64,000 nucleotides of DNA from JACVRM01 sp963755085 (GCA_963755085.1 CAVWIN010000013.1:84261-148260); one strand, 5' to 3'. Counted from the first letter of the stretch, positions 8,892-18,008 are shown. The notes: generated by a model not told the origin, from the letters alone. Program-made: numbers and translations.

Positions 8892-8948
8892 GCTGCTCCA
8901 CTATGCAGTAGACCGCGCCGATAGAACGAGAGGAAACCGAAGCCGACC

Positions 8949-10151
8949 ATGTTCCCACCGTCCCAGCCCTCCCCCTTTCCGCCCGCGCAGCCGGCACCGC
9001 CGGCGGCGCCGGCAAACGAGAAACGCATCCGCTTTCGCACGGCCGTGACCGCGCTGCTCGCTGCTGCGGCGGTGGGCGCCACCACGGCGGCAGTCGTCAC
9101 GGCGACCCTCGATTCCTCGAGTGGACAGACGGTCACCCGGAACGTGACGGTCACCAACGCGCAGCCGACGTCATCGGCCAGCGCACTGAGCGTGAACGGC
9201 GTCTGGACGCGCGCGAAGAGCTCGGTCGTCGACATCAAGGTGCAGACGACGTCGCAGCTCGGCCAGCAGGGCGAGGCCCAGGGCTCCGGCTGGGTGTACT
9301 CGAAGAGCGGTTACATCGTCACGAACGACCACGTCGTCAGCGGCGCCTCCTCGGTCACGGTCAACTTCCCGAACGGCGCCGCCTACAAGGCGACCGTCGT
9401 CGGCGCCGACCCGTCGACCGACATCGCTGTCATCAAGGTGAACGCGCCCGCGTCGCTGCTGAAGCCGCTCCCGGTCGGCAACTCGAGCAAGCTCGTCGTC
9501 GGCGACCCGGTCGTCGCCGTCGGCAGCCCGTTCGGCCTCGACGGCACCGTCACGGCCGGCATCGTCAGCGCGCTGCACCGGCAGATGGATTCCCCCAACG
9601 GCTTCACCATCAACGACTCGATCCAGACCGACGCCGCCATCAACCACGGCAACTCCGGCGGCCCTCTCTTCAACCTGCGCGGCGAGGTCGTCGGCGTCAA
9701 CGCGCAGATCCAGAGCGACTCCGGCGACAACGCCGGCATCGGCTTCGCCATCCCCTCGAACACGGTGAAGTCGATCGCCGACCGGCTCATCCAGAGCGGC
9801 AACGTCCAGCACGCCTACCTCGGCGTCGAGATCTCCGAGATCCCCTCCTCGGTATCCGGCCAGCTGGGCGAGTCCGCCGGCGTCGCCGTCCGGAACATCA
9901 CCGGGACTCCGGCGCAGAAGGCCGGCCTCAAGGCCGCCACCGGCGCCAGGACGATCAACGGCCAGCAGTACGCGACGGGCGGCGATGTGATCACCTCCGT
10001 CGACGGGCAGTCCGTTTCCACCGCGGCCGAGCTGCAGAGCCTCATCGACGCACATCGGCCCGGTGACAAGGTCCGGCTGACGGTCACGCGCAACGGTTCC
10101 TCGCGCAGCGTGACGGTCACGCTCGGGACGAGGCCCGCTCAGGCCTCGTAG
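8949..10151 (+). CDS. Membrane-anchored HtrA/DegP-type serine protease with PDZ domain
   Basis: A 400-residue S1C protease: Pro-rich cytoplasmic N-terminus (1-22), one membrane segment (about 30-53), trypsin-like domain about 80-285 and a C-terminal PDZ domain about 290-395. The catalytic triad is visible as His128 (VTNDHVV), Asp158 (STDIAVIKV) and Ser237 (GNSGGPL). The residue before the oxyanion loop is His where Pro is usual (INHGNSGG). It faces the cell exterior and should degrade or refold damaged exported proteins. It is divergent from the OmpR-type regulator and kinase and is probably controlled by them. Confidence 0.93.
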   Translation: MFPPSQPSPFPPAQPAPPAAPANEKRIRFRTAVTALLAAAAVGATTAAVVTATLDSSSGQTVTRNVTVTNAQPTSSASALSVNGVWTRAKSSVVDIKVQTTSQLGQQGEAQGSGWVYSKSGYIVTNDHVVSGASSVTVNFPNGAAYKATVVGADPSTDIAVIKVNAPASLLKPLPVGNSSKLVVGDPVVAVGSPFGLDGTVTAGIVSALHRQMDSPNGFTINDSIQTDAAINHGNSGGPLFNLRGEVVGVNAQIQSDSGDNAGIGFAIPSNTVKSIADRLIQSGNVQHAYLGVEISEIPSSVSGQLGESAGVAVRNITGTPAQKAGLKAATGARTINGQQYATGGDVITSVDGQSVSTAAELQSLIDAHRPGDKVRLTVTRNGSSRSVTVTLGTRPAQAS

Positions 10152-10178
10152 CTCCTCCCCCATCCTCCCCTCAAGGTG

Positions 10179-10202
10179 CGGCGGGCCCAGGCGGGCCCGC
10201 CG
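10179..10202 (+). terminator. Hairpin terminator after htrA
   Basis: A perfect 10-bp stem, CGGCGGGCCC paired with GGGCCCGCCG, with an AGGC loop, followed by a short TTT. It sits about 28 bases after the protease stop and just before the peroxidase gene. Confidence 0.6.
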
Positions 10203-10221
10203 TTTCCGCTAGAACGGCCGG

Positions 10222-12043
10222 ATGCGGGTGCTCGCGGCCGTCATCGCCTCCCTCGCCCTCGCCGCGCCGGCCGCGGCGGCGTCGCGGACGCTGGACGGGA
10301 GCGGCAACAACGCCCGCCATCCGACGTGGGGCGCCGCCGGGACGATGCTATCCGCGCATCGCCCCGCCGGACTACGCCGACGGCATCGGATCGATGGTCG
10401 CCGGGCCGTCGCCGCGCTACGTCAGCAACCGGATCTTCAACGACGTCGGCCAGAACCTCTTCTCCGAGCACGACGTCACCCAGTGGGGCTGGGCCTGGGC
10501 GCAGTTCGTCGACCACGACATCGGGCTCGCCGACGAGCGCATGGGCGAGGACGCGCCGATCGCGTTCAGCGCCACCGACCCGCTCGAGCGCTTCACCGAC
10601 GACCTCGGCCTGATCGGCTTCTCGCGCACGCCGGCCGCGCCCGGCACAGGCCTGACCTCGCCGCGCCAGCAGCTCAACACGGTGAGCAGCTACATCGACG
10701 CGTCGAACGTGTACGGCACGACGCGCGGGCGGCTCACCTGGCTCCGCGACGGCGCCCGGCTCCTCCTCACGCCGGACAGGTACCTGCCGCGTGCGAGCGC
10801 GCGCACGTCCGCGCCGCCGATGGACCTCTTCGGCCCGCTCGCCGCGACGCCGGGCAAGGCGATGGTCGCCGGCGACGTGCGGGCGAACGAGAACATCGCG
10901 CTCACGGCGATCCAGACGCTGATGGCGCGCGAGCACAACCGCATCGTCGGGCTGCTCCCCCGCGCCCTGTCGGACGAGACCCGGTTCCAGATCGCGCGGC
11001 GCGTCGTCGGCGCCGAGGAGCAGTACGTCACGTACGGCCAGTTCCTGCACGCGTTCGGCGTGCACCTCGCGCCCTACCGCGGCTACCGGCCGGCCGTGGA
11101 CGCCGCGATGACCAACGAGTTCGCGACGGTCGGCTACCGCGGGCACAGCATGGTGCACGGCAACTTCGACATCTCGGCGCCGGCGGGACGCTGGTCGGCC
11201 GCGCAGCTCACCTCTTTCCGGAGCTCGGGCATCCAGGTCGATGCGGCCCGTGGGCGGTACCTGCTCGACGTCCCGCTCGATCTCACGTTCGGCAATCCGG
11301 ACCTGCTGCACGCGATCGGGGTCGGCCCGGTGCTCCAGGGGCTCGGCAACGAGCGCGAGTACCGCAACGACGAGCAGGTCGACGACGCGCTGCGCAGCGT
11401 GCTCTTCCAGGTGCCGAAGACGGTCACCGCCGCATGCAGCGACCCGCGTTTCGTGAACCCCGAGTGCTTCTCGGGCGTCGAGGACCTCGCCGCCATCGAT
11501 CTCGAGCGGTCGCGCGACCACGGCATCCCCTCCTACAACGCGCTCCGCCACGCGTATGGGCTGTCGCCGCAGACGACCTTCGCGGCGGTCACCGGCGAGC
11601 GCGAGGCCGCGCTCCCGTCGGAGCCCGACTGGATCGACGACCCGGCGTCACTCCAGTTCGTCACCCTGCGCAGCCGCGACGGCACGGGGATCGCGCCCGG
11701 CACCGAGCAGGCGATCGAGGACGCGGTCAGCGGCGTTCGGCGAACGACGCTGGCGTCCCGGCTCGAAGCCGTCTACGGCGATGTCGGCCGGCTCGACGCC
11801 TACGTCGGCATGGTCTCCGAGCCGCACGTCAAGGGCACCGAATTCGGCCCGCTCCAGCTCGCCTCGTGGAAGCGCCAGTTCACGGCGCTCCGCGACGGCG
11901 ACCGGTTCTTCTACGCCAACGACCCGGAGCTCGCGCGCATCCGGAAGCGATACGGCATCGACTACCGCACGACGCTGGCACAGCTGATCCGCCGGAATAC
12001 CGGCGTGACCGTGCAGCCGAACGTCTTCAAGCTGCTTCGCTGA
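10222..12043 (+). CDS. Secreted animal-type haem peroxidase, frame broken near 5' end
   Basis: The N-terminus is a clear signal peptide (MRVLAAVIASLALAAPAAAA) followed by RTLDGSGNN, the usual opening of bacterial animal-haem-peroxidase homologs. The frame then shifts by one base near 10343-10352; correcting it gives TMYPRIAPPDYAD and continues into the 549-residue catalytic domain. Visible signatures are WAQFVDHDIGL (distal His), MAREHNRIVG, YRGHSMVHGNF (proximal His region) and SRDHGIPSYNALR. Expected activity is oxidation of halides or organic substrates with peroxide, outside the cell. Its 3' end overlaps the convergent arsC gene by 17 bases. Confidence 0.83.
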
Positions 12044-12404
12044 GCGCGCGCACGCGGCCGGCGATGTCGTCGCGGATCGGCCGCACCTGCTCGACCGGGA
12101 GCCCGACCGGATCGGGGATCTGCCAGTTCTCGTAGTGCTTGCCGGGCACGACGGGACAGGCGTCGTCGCACGTGGCGATGACGGTGTCCGCCCAGTCGAT
12201 CAGCTCATCGGTGAGGCGCTGCGGCACGTGATCGGACGCGTCGATGCCGAGCTCGGCCAGCGCCTCCAGCACGCCCGGGTGCACCGCATCGCCCGGCCGG
12301 CTGCCCGCCGAGCGCGCCTCATCGTCAGGAGCCGCAGCGCGGAAAAGCCGTTCGGCCATCACGCTGCGGCCCTGGTTCCCGACGCAGACGAAGAGGACTC
12401 TCAC
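12027..12404 (-). CDS. arsC: Arsenate reductase, low-molecular-weight phosphatase type
   Basis: A 125-residue enzyme that reduces arsenate to arsenite. The N-terminus has the phosphatase-like P-loop CVGNQGRS (C-x5-R-S), and the resolving cysteines appear in ATCDDACPVVPG, the pattern of thioredoxin- or mycothiol-coupled ArsC. The segment HYENWQIPDPVG with an Asp-Pro completes the active site. GTG at 12404 overlaps the arsM stop by GTGA, so it is the third gene of an arsR-arsM-arsC operon. Confidence 0.9.
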   Translation of the reverse strand: MRVLFVCVGNQGRSVMAERLFRAAAPDDEARSAGSRPGDAVHPGVLEALAELGIDASDHVPQRLTDELIDWADTVIATCDDACPVVPGKHYENWQIPDPVGLPVEQVRPIRDDIAGRVRALSEAA

Positions 12405-13120
12405 GCGGCCCGCACGGCCTTGACGATCGCGCCGTGCATGCCGGGCACCGCCTCGTGCGTGTAGTCGACGGAGATGCGCTCGAACCCGGCGGCCTCGAGA
12501 CCGGCGACGTACTCCTCGCGAGACAGTGCGCCTGCGATGCAGCCCGCCCAGCTCCCGCGCTCGGCGCGCTCGGCCGGGCTGAGCTCGTCGTCTGCGACGA
12601 CGTCGCTGATGCCGATGCGGCCGCCCCGGCGCACGACACGCGCCATCTCGGCCAGCACCGCCGCCTTGTCGGCGGAGAGGTTGATGACGCAGTTGGAGAT
12701 CACGACGTCGACGGACGCGGACGGAAGCGGGATCTGCTCGATCTCGCCGCGCAGGAAATGGACATTGGGGACGCCGGCGTCGGCGGCGTTACGCCGTGCC
12801 AGCGCAAGCATCTCGTCGGTCATGTCGAGCCCGTACACGGTGCCGTTGGGGCCGACCCGCTTGGCGGACAGGATCACGTCGATGCCGCCTCCCGAGCCCA
12901 GGTCGAGCACGGTCTCGCCCTCGTGCAGGTCTGCGACGGCGGTCGGGTTGCCGCAGCCGAGCGAGGCGAGGGCCGCCGCCGCCGGCAGCTCCTCACGCTG
13001 GTCGGCGGTGTATCCGGACTCGGCGAAGCTGTTCTGGCAGCACCCGCATCCGGACGCCTGCGCCTCGTTCGCGTAGTGGCGGCGCACCTCCTCGCGCAGC
13101 GCTTCGGCAGTGGTGGACAT
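12401..13120 (-). CDS. arsM: Arsenite S-adenosylmethionine methyltransferase
   Basis: A 239-residue class I methyltransferase. The SAM site is VLDLGSGGGIDVILSAKRVG with a following YGLDMTDEML. Cysteines expected to bind arsenite are present: a CGCC cluster near residue 26, SNCVINLS, and WAGCIAGAL. The product methylates As(III), giving volatile or less toxic forms. ATG at 13120 overlaps the arsR TGA by one base (TGATG) and has an AGAGGAG ribosome site, so I prefer it to the GTG at 13129. Confidence 0.92.
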   Translation of the reverse strand: MSTTAEALREEVRRHYANEAQASGCGCCQNSFAESGYTADQREELPAAAALASLGCGNPTAVADLHEGETVLDLGSGGGIDVILSAKRVGPNGTVYGLDMTDEMLALARRNAADAGVPNVHFLRGEIEQIPLPSASVDVVISNCVINLSADKAAVLAEMARVVRRGGRIGISDVVADDELSPAERAERGSWAGCIAGALSREEYVAGLEAAGFERISVDYTHEAVPGMHGAIVKAVRAA

Positions 13121-13449
13121 CAGTAGCACGCTCCTCTCAGGTCGGTCACGGACGCGAGCGTCTCGATCGTGTCACGGCGCAGGCTGAAGTAGGCCCAGCG
13201 CCCACGCTGCTCGCGCGAGACGAGCCCCGCGTCCGAGAGCTTCTTCATGTGGTGGGAGACCGTCGGCTGGGAGAGCCCGAGCGGCTCGATCAGGTCGCAG
13301 ATGCATACGGGCCCGCCGCTCGTGGCGAGCACGTTGACGATGCGGACGCGGGCCGGGTCGGCGAGCGCCTTGAACAGGTCCGCCGTGGCGGACGCCGCCT
13401 CGTCCGAGAGGACCGGGGCGGAGAGCGGCTCGCAGCAGCTGGCATCCAT
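13120..13449 (-). CDS. arsR: Arsenic-responsive repressor, ArsR family
   Basis: A 109-residue winged-helix repressor. The recognition helix region is QPTVSHHMKKLSDAGLV with the beta-wing REQRGRWAYFSL. Candidate arsenite ligands are the CC pair near the N-terminus and the C-x-C in PVCICDLIE, the classic metal site at the DNA-binding helix. ATG at 13449 has an AAGG ribosome site eight bases upstream; a TTG at 13455 is less likely. It heads the arsRMC operon, and a perfect dyad lies just upstream. Confidence 0.92.
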   Translation of the reverse strand: MDASCCEPLSAPVLSDEAASATADLFKALADPARVRIVNVLATSGGPVCICDLIEPLGLSQPTVSHHMKKLSDAGLVSREQRGRWAYFSLRRDTIETLASVTDLRGACY

Positions 13450-13464
13450 CGACAACCTTCAATA

Positions 13465-13482
13465 TATCGAAGATCGTCGATA
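13465..13482. promoter_or_regulatory. ArsR operator
   Basis: TATCGA-AGATCG-TCGATA is a perfect 6-bp inverted repeat, 16 bases upstream of the arsR ATG, in an AT-rich patch within GC-rich DNA. Position and symmetry fit the binding site of the ArsR repressor and the core of its promoter. Confidence 0.65.
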
Positions 13483-13484
13483 CG

Positions 13485-14557
13485 TCAAGCGGCGGCGGCC
13501 GTCTCCTCCCACGGGCTCGGCCGCCCCGTTCCCGGCCGGCAGCAGTCCGGTACGCAGCTGTCGGGGTTCGCCGGGAGACCGCCGACCGTCAAGAGCGGCG
13601 CGGCGGGGTCGAGCCGCTCCTGGATCAGCTCGCGGATCGCGGCGACGAAGCGCGTGTGCGTTCCGGGCGTCTTCGCGCGGACGAAGCCGAGGCCGAGCTC
13701 GGCGGCGAGCTCGGCCGCCTCCACGTCCAGGTCGTACAGCACCTCGAGGTGGTCGGAGAGGAAGCCGAGCGGCGCGACGACGACATCGCTCATCCCGCGC
13801 GCGTGCAGCTCGCGCAGATGGTCGAGGATGTCCGGCTCGAGCCACGGCACGTGCGGCGGCCCGCTCCGGCTCTGGATAGACGACCGCGTGCTCGCGGACG
13901 CCGGCTGCCTCGGCAACGAGCCGCGCGGCCTCAGCGAGCTGCGCCTCGTAGGCACAGCGCTCGGCCATCGCCGACCGGAATGCTGTGCGCGGTGAAGGCG
14001 ACGTGCGGCTCGCCCGCGCTCTCGGCCAGCGCGGCGCGCAACCGGTCGGCGTTTGCCTCGATGAAGCCCGGGTGGTTGAAGAGCATGCGCAGGCGCGGCA
14101 GCTCGGGCGCGTCCGCCCCGCCCCGGAGCTGCGCGACGAAGAGGTTCTCGCGGTACTGGCGGCAGCCGGAGTAGCTCGAGAACGCCGAGGTGAGGAAGCA
14201 GAGCGCGCGGCGAACGCCGTCACGCGTCATCTGCGCAACGGTGTCCGGCAGAAGCGGGTGCCAGTTCCGGTTCCCGAAGTAGACGGGCAGGTCGATCCCG
14301 TGCTCCGCCAGCTCGCGCTCGAGCGCCGCGACCAGCTCGCGGTTCTGGGCGTTGATCGGGCTGACGCCGCCGAAGCGCATGTAGTGGTGCGCGACCTCCT
14401 CGAGCCGCTCGCGCGGGACGTTGCGCCCGCGCGTCACGTTCTCGAGGAACGGCATCACGTCGTCCGGCCCCTCGGGGCCACCGAACGAGACGACGAGGAG
14501 CGCGTCCGCGAAGTGCTCCGGGAACGTCGAGACGGCGCCGTCGGCAGGCGGCTTCAT
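13485..14557 (-). CDS. hemH: Ferrochelatase (coproporphyrin type), frame broken twice
   Basis: The three-frame reading reconstructs a full chelatase: LLVVSFGGPEGPDDVMPFLE at the N-terminus, RFGGVSPINAQNREL, LTSAFSSYSGCRQYREN, FTAHSIP, then after a one-base insertion near 13969-13975 AMAERCAYEAQLAE, and after another near 13872-13878 VVYQSRSGPPHVPWLEPDI. Each correction restores a family motif. The C-terminus carries SCVPDCC, like the cluster-ligating tails of actinobacterial enzymes. It inserts iron into a porphyrin, probably coproporphyrin III in this phylum. It is read on the minus strand and ends beside the arsR operator. Confidence 0.85.
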
Positions 14558-14570
14558 GCCGCGAGCGTAG

Positions 14571-14849
14571 TTACGACACTTCGCGTTTCGTCATGGCGAG
14601 GATCTCCTCGTAGATCTCCTTGAGGCCGTCCGCCGACAGCGGCCCGCGGTTCGCGCGCTGGAGGTCCTGAACCATCCAGGCCTCGCGCGCCGGGTCGACG
14701 AAGTCGATCTTGCGCGACTCCTTGTACTCCTTGAGCCGCGCGACAAGACGAAGCCGCTTGTTGATCTGCTCGACGAGCGCGCGATCGGTATCCGAGATCT
14801 GCGCGCGCATCTGGCGGATGACGGGATCGGAGTCCTGGCCCTCGCTCAC
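14571..14849 (-). CDS. Chorismate mutase, AroQ type
   Basis: A 92-residue all-helical protein: VIRQMRAQISDTDRALVEQINKRL, then KEYKESRKIDFVDPAREA and a final helix LKEIYEEIL. Arg and Lys residues in the first helix and in the KIDFVDPAREA turn match the AroQ active site that converts chorismate to prephenate. GTG at 14849 abuts an AGGAG; ATG at 14810 is an alternative. It is divergent from the DAHP synthase, which lacks its own mutase domain, and in other bacteria such partners associate. Confidence 0.85.
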   Translation of the reverse strand: MSEGQDSDPVIRQMRAQISDTDRALVEQINKRLRLVARLKEYKESRKIDFVDPAREAWMVQDLQRANRGPLSADGLKEIYEEILAMTKREVS

Positions 14850-14874
14850 CTCCTGAGGGTAGTCGAGTTCTCTC

Positions 14875-14886
14875 TACACTCGCCCA
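14875..14886 (+). promoter_or_regulatory. Likely leaderless promoter of the DAHP synthase gene
   Basis: TACACT lies six bases before the ATG at 14887. That spacing would put the transcript start at or next to the start codon, a common actinobacterial pattern. No ribosome site is visible and the -35 is weak. Confidence 0.5.
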
Positions 14887-15927
14887 ATGGCCGTCAACGG
14901 CTCGCCCGAGCTACTCATCGTCATGGCCCGGGGAGCGTCCCCGGCCGAAGCCGAGCACGTGGTCGAACGGCTGCAGGAGGCCGGCGCCGAGGCGCGGCTG
15001 ACCCGCGGCCGCGAGGCGACCGTCATCGGCGCGATCGGCGAGCGCGAGCTGCTCGCCACGCTGCCGCTCGAGGCGTACCCCGGCGTCGAGCAGGTCGTGC
15101 CGATCGTGAAGCCCTACCGTCTCGTCTCACGCGAGTTCGTGCCCGAGGGCACCGTGATCGAGGTCGAAGGGCACCGCATCGGCGACGGGTACTTCGGCCT
15201 GATCGCCGGACCGTGCACGGTGGAGACGCGCGAGCAGACGCTCGAGACGGCGCGCGCCGTCGCGGCCGAGGGCGTGACGATGCTGCGCGGCGGCGCCTTC
15301 AAGCCGCGGACGTCGCCCTACTCCTTCCAGGGGCTCGGCGCCGAGGCGTTGACGATCCTCCAGGAGGCGCGCGCGGAGACAGGCCTGCCGGTCGTGACCG
15401 AGCTCATGGACCCGCGCCACGTCGAGGAGGTGCTCGATGCGACCGACGTGATCCAGATCGGCGCCCGCAACATGCAGAACTTCCTCCTGCTCGCCGAGGT
15501 CGGCCGCGCGAACAAGCCGGTCCTGCTGAAGCGCGGGCCGTCGGCGTCGGTCGAGGAGCTGCTGATGGCGGCGGAGTACGTCGCGAAGGAAGGAAACGAG
15601 CAGATCATTCTCTGCGAGCGCGGCATCAAGACGTTCGAGCGCTCGACCCGGTACACGCTCGACCTCGGCTCCGTCGCGGTGCTGAAGGAGGAGACGCACC
15701 TGCCGGTGATCGTCGACCCGTCGCACGCGGCCGGGCGCTACGCGCTCGTGCTCCCGCTGGCGCGCGCGGCCGCGGCCGTCGGCGCCGACGGGATCATCGT
15801 CGAGGTGCACCCGCGGCCCGAGGAGGCGCTCTGCGACGGGCCGCAGCAGATCCCCGCCGCGGCGTTCGGCGAGTTCGCGGCGGCGATCCGCGAGCTGGCC
15901 GCGCTGATGGGCAAGCAGATCGGCTGA
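14887..15927 (+). CDS. aroF: 3-deoxy-7-phosphoheptulonate synthase, class I-beta with regulatory domain
   Basis: A 346-residue enzyme for the first step of the shikimate pathway (phosphoenolpyruvate + erythrose 4-phosphate). Residues 1-85 form a ferredoxin-like regulatory domain, as in the Thermotoga enzyme, where it mediates tyrosine inhibition. The barrel shows IAGPCTVET, FKPRTSPYSFQGLG, LKRGPSAS, CERGIKTFE and DPSHAAGR, which hold the metal and both substrates. The gene directly precedes tyrA with no gap (TGA then GTG), and is divergent from a chorismate mutase gene. Confidence 0.93.
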   Translation: MAVNGSPELLIVMARGASPAEAEHVVERLQEAGAEARLTRGREATVIGAIGERELLATLPLEAYPGVEQVVPIVKPYRLVSREFVPEGTVIEVEGHRIGDGYFGLIAGPCTVETREQTLETARAVAAEGVTMLRGGAFKPRTSPYSFQGLGAEALTILQEARAETGLPVVTELMDPRHVEEVLDATDVIQIGARNMQNFLLLAEVGRANKPVLLKRGPSASVEELLMAAEYVAKEGNEQIILCERGIKTFERSTRYTLDLGSVAVLKEETHLPVIVDPSHAAGRYALVLPLARAAAAVGADGIIVEVHPRPEEALCDGPQQIPAAAFGEFAAAIRELAALMGKQIG

Positions 15928-17025
15928 GTGCCCCCCTCCCGGCTGGCACTCGTCGGCACCGGCCTGATCGGGGCGTCCGTCGGCCTCGCGGCGAAGCGTG
16001 CCGGCGTCGCCGTCGTGGCGGGGTGGGACCCGAACGCGCGGGCGCTCGAGGTCGCCGCGGAACGCGGCGCAGTCGACGAGCAGGCGCCGGCGCTCGGCGA
16101 CGCGCTCGCCGGGGCCGACCTCGCCGTCGTGGCCGCCCCGGTCGCGTCGCTGGCCGGGCTCGTGCGCGAGGCGCTCGGTGCGAGCGGTGAGTGCACCGTC
16201 ACCGACGTCGGGTCGACCAAGGCGGCCGTGTGCGCCGCCGCCGGCGGTTCGGCGCGGTTCGTCGGCGGCCACCCGATCGCGGGCGCCGAGCTGCACGGGC
16301 CGGAACACGCAACGGCGACGCTCTTCGACGGCGCCACCTGGTACCTGTCGCCGCTCGCCGAGACCGATCCCGAGCGCTACCGCCTCGTCCACGGCTTCGT
16401 CGGCGAGCTCGGCGCGACGCCGTTTGCGATCGACCCGGACGCGCACGACCGCCTTGTCGCCATCGTCTCCCACGTCCCGCACGTGCTCGCCAATGTGCTC
16501 GTCAACCAGGCGGGCGGCACGCGCATCGACGGCAACGACCCGCTGGCCGCGGCCGGCGCCTCCTTCCGGGACATGACGCGTGTGGCCGGGGCGAACCCGC
16601 GGATCTGGGTCGACATCCTGCTCGACAACGCCGATGTGGTGGGCACGCTGCTCGCCGAGCAGCGGCGCGAGCTCGAGCGGCTCGAGCGCGCTCTCGAGGC
16701 CGGCGACGCGGGCTTCCTCGCCCGCTGGATCGGCGAGGCCGGCGCCAACCGGCGGCGGATGCTGGCCGGCGCGTTCGACGACCCGGGCGAGCTCCAGCGC
16801 GTGATCGTCCACGTCACCGACCGGCCGGGGGTGCTGGCCGGCATCACACAGGCGCTCGGCGCCGAGCGGATCAACATCGAGGACATGGAGCTCGAGCACA
16901 TCTCGCCCGAGCGCGGCGGCACCGTCACGCTGCTCGTCTCGGGCGCGGCCCAGGCGGCGCGTGCGGCCGAGCTGCTCGAGGGGCAGGGTTACGGCGTCGT
17001 GGTGTCGCCCGTCATTGAGGAATAG
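15928..17025 (+). CDS. tyrA: Prephenate dehydrogenase with C-terminal ACT domain
   Basis: A 365-residue enzyme making 4-hydroxyphenylpyruvate for tyrosine. The NAD-binding fold starts at once (LALVGTGLIGASVG), followed by TDVGSTKAAV, GGHPIAGAELHGPEHA with the catalytic His, and the helical dimer domain. Residues about 291-365 form an ACT domain (VIVHVTDRPGVLAGI) for feedback control. The GTG start at 15928 directly follows the DAHP synthase stop, so the two are one operon. Confidence 0.93.
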   Translation: MPPSRLALVGTGLIGASVGLAAKRAGVAVVAGWDPNARALEVAAERGAVDEQAPALGDALAGADLAVVAAPVASLAGLVREALGASGECTVTDVGSTKAAVCAAAGGSARFVGGHPIAGAELHGPEHATATLFDGATWYLSPLAETDPERYRLVHGFVGELGATPFAIDPDAHDRLVAIVSHVPHVLANVLVNQAGGTRIDGNDPLAAAGASFRDMTRVAGANPRIWVDILLDNADVVGTLLAEQRRELERLERALEAGDAGFLARWIGEAGANRRRMLAGAFDDPGELQRVIVHVTDRPGVLAGITQALGAERINIEDMELEHISPERGGTVTLLVSGAAQAARAAELLEGQGYGVVVSPVIEE

Positions 17026-17043
17026 CCGCTGGGCGACGGATAT

Positions 17044-17075
17044 GTACCTTGACGGTTACGTAACCGCTTTGGTAC
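17044..17075. promoter_or_regulatory. Promoter with nested dyad before an ArsR-family gene
   Basis: TTGACG (17049-17054) and TACGCT (17073-17078) are spaced by 18 bases. Between them is the perfect 14-bp palindrome CGGTTACGTAACCG (17053-17066), flanked symmetrically by GTACC (17044-17048) and GGTAC (17071-17075). The nested symmetry across the promoter core marks it as the operator of the regulator encoded 14 bases downstream. Confidence 0.65.
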
Positions 17076-17088
17076 GCTAGGTTCCACC

Positions 17089-17415
17089 ATGGAGGCTGTT
17101 CTGCGAGCATTGGCGGACGAGAGCCGGCGGACGCTGCTGGGGGCCCTGGCTGACGGGCCGGCCACCGCAGGCGACCTGGCGGCGCTGCTCCCGATTGCCC
17201 GCCCAGGCGTATCGCGGCATCTGCGAGTGCTGCGGGAAGCCGGCCTTGTCGAGGTTCGCCAGGAGGCACAGCGGCGGGTCTACGGGCTTCGCCCCGAGCC
17301 GCTCGCGGAGGTCGACGAATGGCTCGGCCCCTACCGGGCCCTGTGGGAGCAGCGGCTGGACGCCCTCCACACCGAGGTAGCCCGGGGGAAACGCCAACGA
17401 AGGAGGATCAGATGA
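17089..17415 (+). CDS. ArsR-family transcriptional regulator
   Basis: A 108-residue winged-helix protein (VLRALADESRRTLLGALAD, RPGVSRHLRVLREAGLV, beta-wing VRQEAQRRVYGL). It lacks cysteines at the metal positions of the arsR product, so it probably senses something else. The tail EVDEWLGPYRALWEQRLDALHTEVARGKRQ is typical of ArsR proteins paired with SRPBCC (AHSA1) genes. It overlaps that partner gene by ATGA. Confidence 0.88.
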   Translation: MEAVLRALADESRRTLLGALADGPATAGDLAALLPIARPGVSRHLRVLREAGLVEVRQEAQRRVYGLRPEPLAEVDEWLGPYRALWEQRLDALHTEVARGKRQRRRIR

Positions 17416-17945
17416 CCAGCAACGCACGCGCGGGGCGCCGCATCCTGGGCAGCCTGCGATCGGCTGACGGCAAGGGCGTCGTGCGCATGGAAGACCGCTT
17501 CGACACCGATATCGAGGACCTGTGGTCGGCACTCACGGATCCCGGCCGTCTCGCCCGCTGGCTCGGCGAGGTCGAGGGCGACCTGCGCCTTGGCGGCGAG
17601 TTCCGCGCACACTTCGTTGCGAGCGGCTGGGAAGGCACGGGACGCATAGAAGCGTGCGAGCCCCCGCGGCGACTGCTAGTGCTGACCAAAGATGCGGACG
17701 CGCCGGACGCGCCGGCCGAGCACACCATCGAAGCCATGCTCATCGCCGAGGGCGACCAGACGATCCTGGTCTGGGAGGAACGGGGCATGCCCCTGGAGCT
17801 GCTGGCCGCCTACGGGGCCGGGATCCAGATCCACGTCGAAGACCTCGCCGCCCACATCGCCGGGCATGAGCGCTCCGACGACGCGGAGGCGCGGTGGCAG
17901 GAGCTTCTCCCCGCCTACCAAGACCTGGCGGCCGGCGTCAGCTAG
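17412..17945 (+). CDS. SRPBCC (AHSA1-like) protein
   Basis: A 177-residue START-like protein (MEDRFDTDIEDLWSALTDPGRLARWLGEVEGDLRLGG, then a hydrophobic-ligand cavity fold and a C-terminal helix). ArsR-AHSA1 pairs are common in actinobacteria, but their ligand is generally unknown. ATG at 17412 overlaps the regulator stop, so both are read from the dyad-bearing promoter. Confidence 0.82.
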   Translation: MTSNARAGRRILGSLRSADGKGVVRMEDRFDTDIEDLWSALTDPGRLARWLGEVEGDLRLGGEFRAHFVASGWEGTGRIEACEPPRRLLVLTKDADAPDAPAEHTIEAMLIAEGDQTILVWEERGMPLELLAAYGAGIQIHVEDLAAHIAGHERSDDAEARWQELLPAYQDLAAGVS

Positions 17946-18008
17946 GTCATGCTCAGGCCGCCCCCGGTCCGTCCGGCGGCTCCGGTACCGTTCCTCTTGT
18001 TGGCTGAC

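Noticed and set aside
13485..14557. Programmed frameshifting in hemH
   Set aside because: There are two separate shifts without slippery heptamers or a following pseudoknot, and other unrelated genes show the same kind of break.
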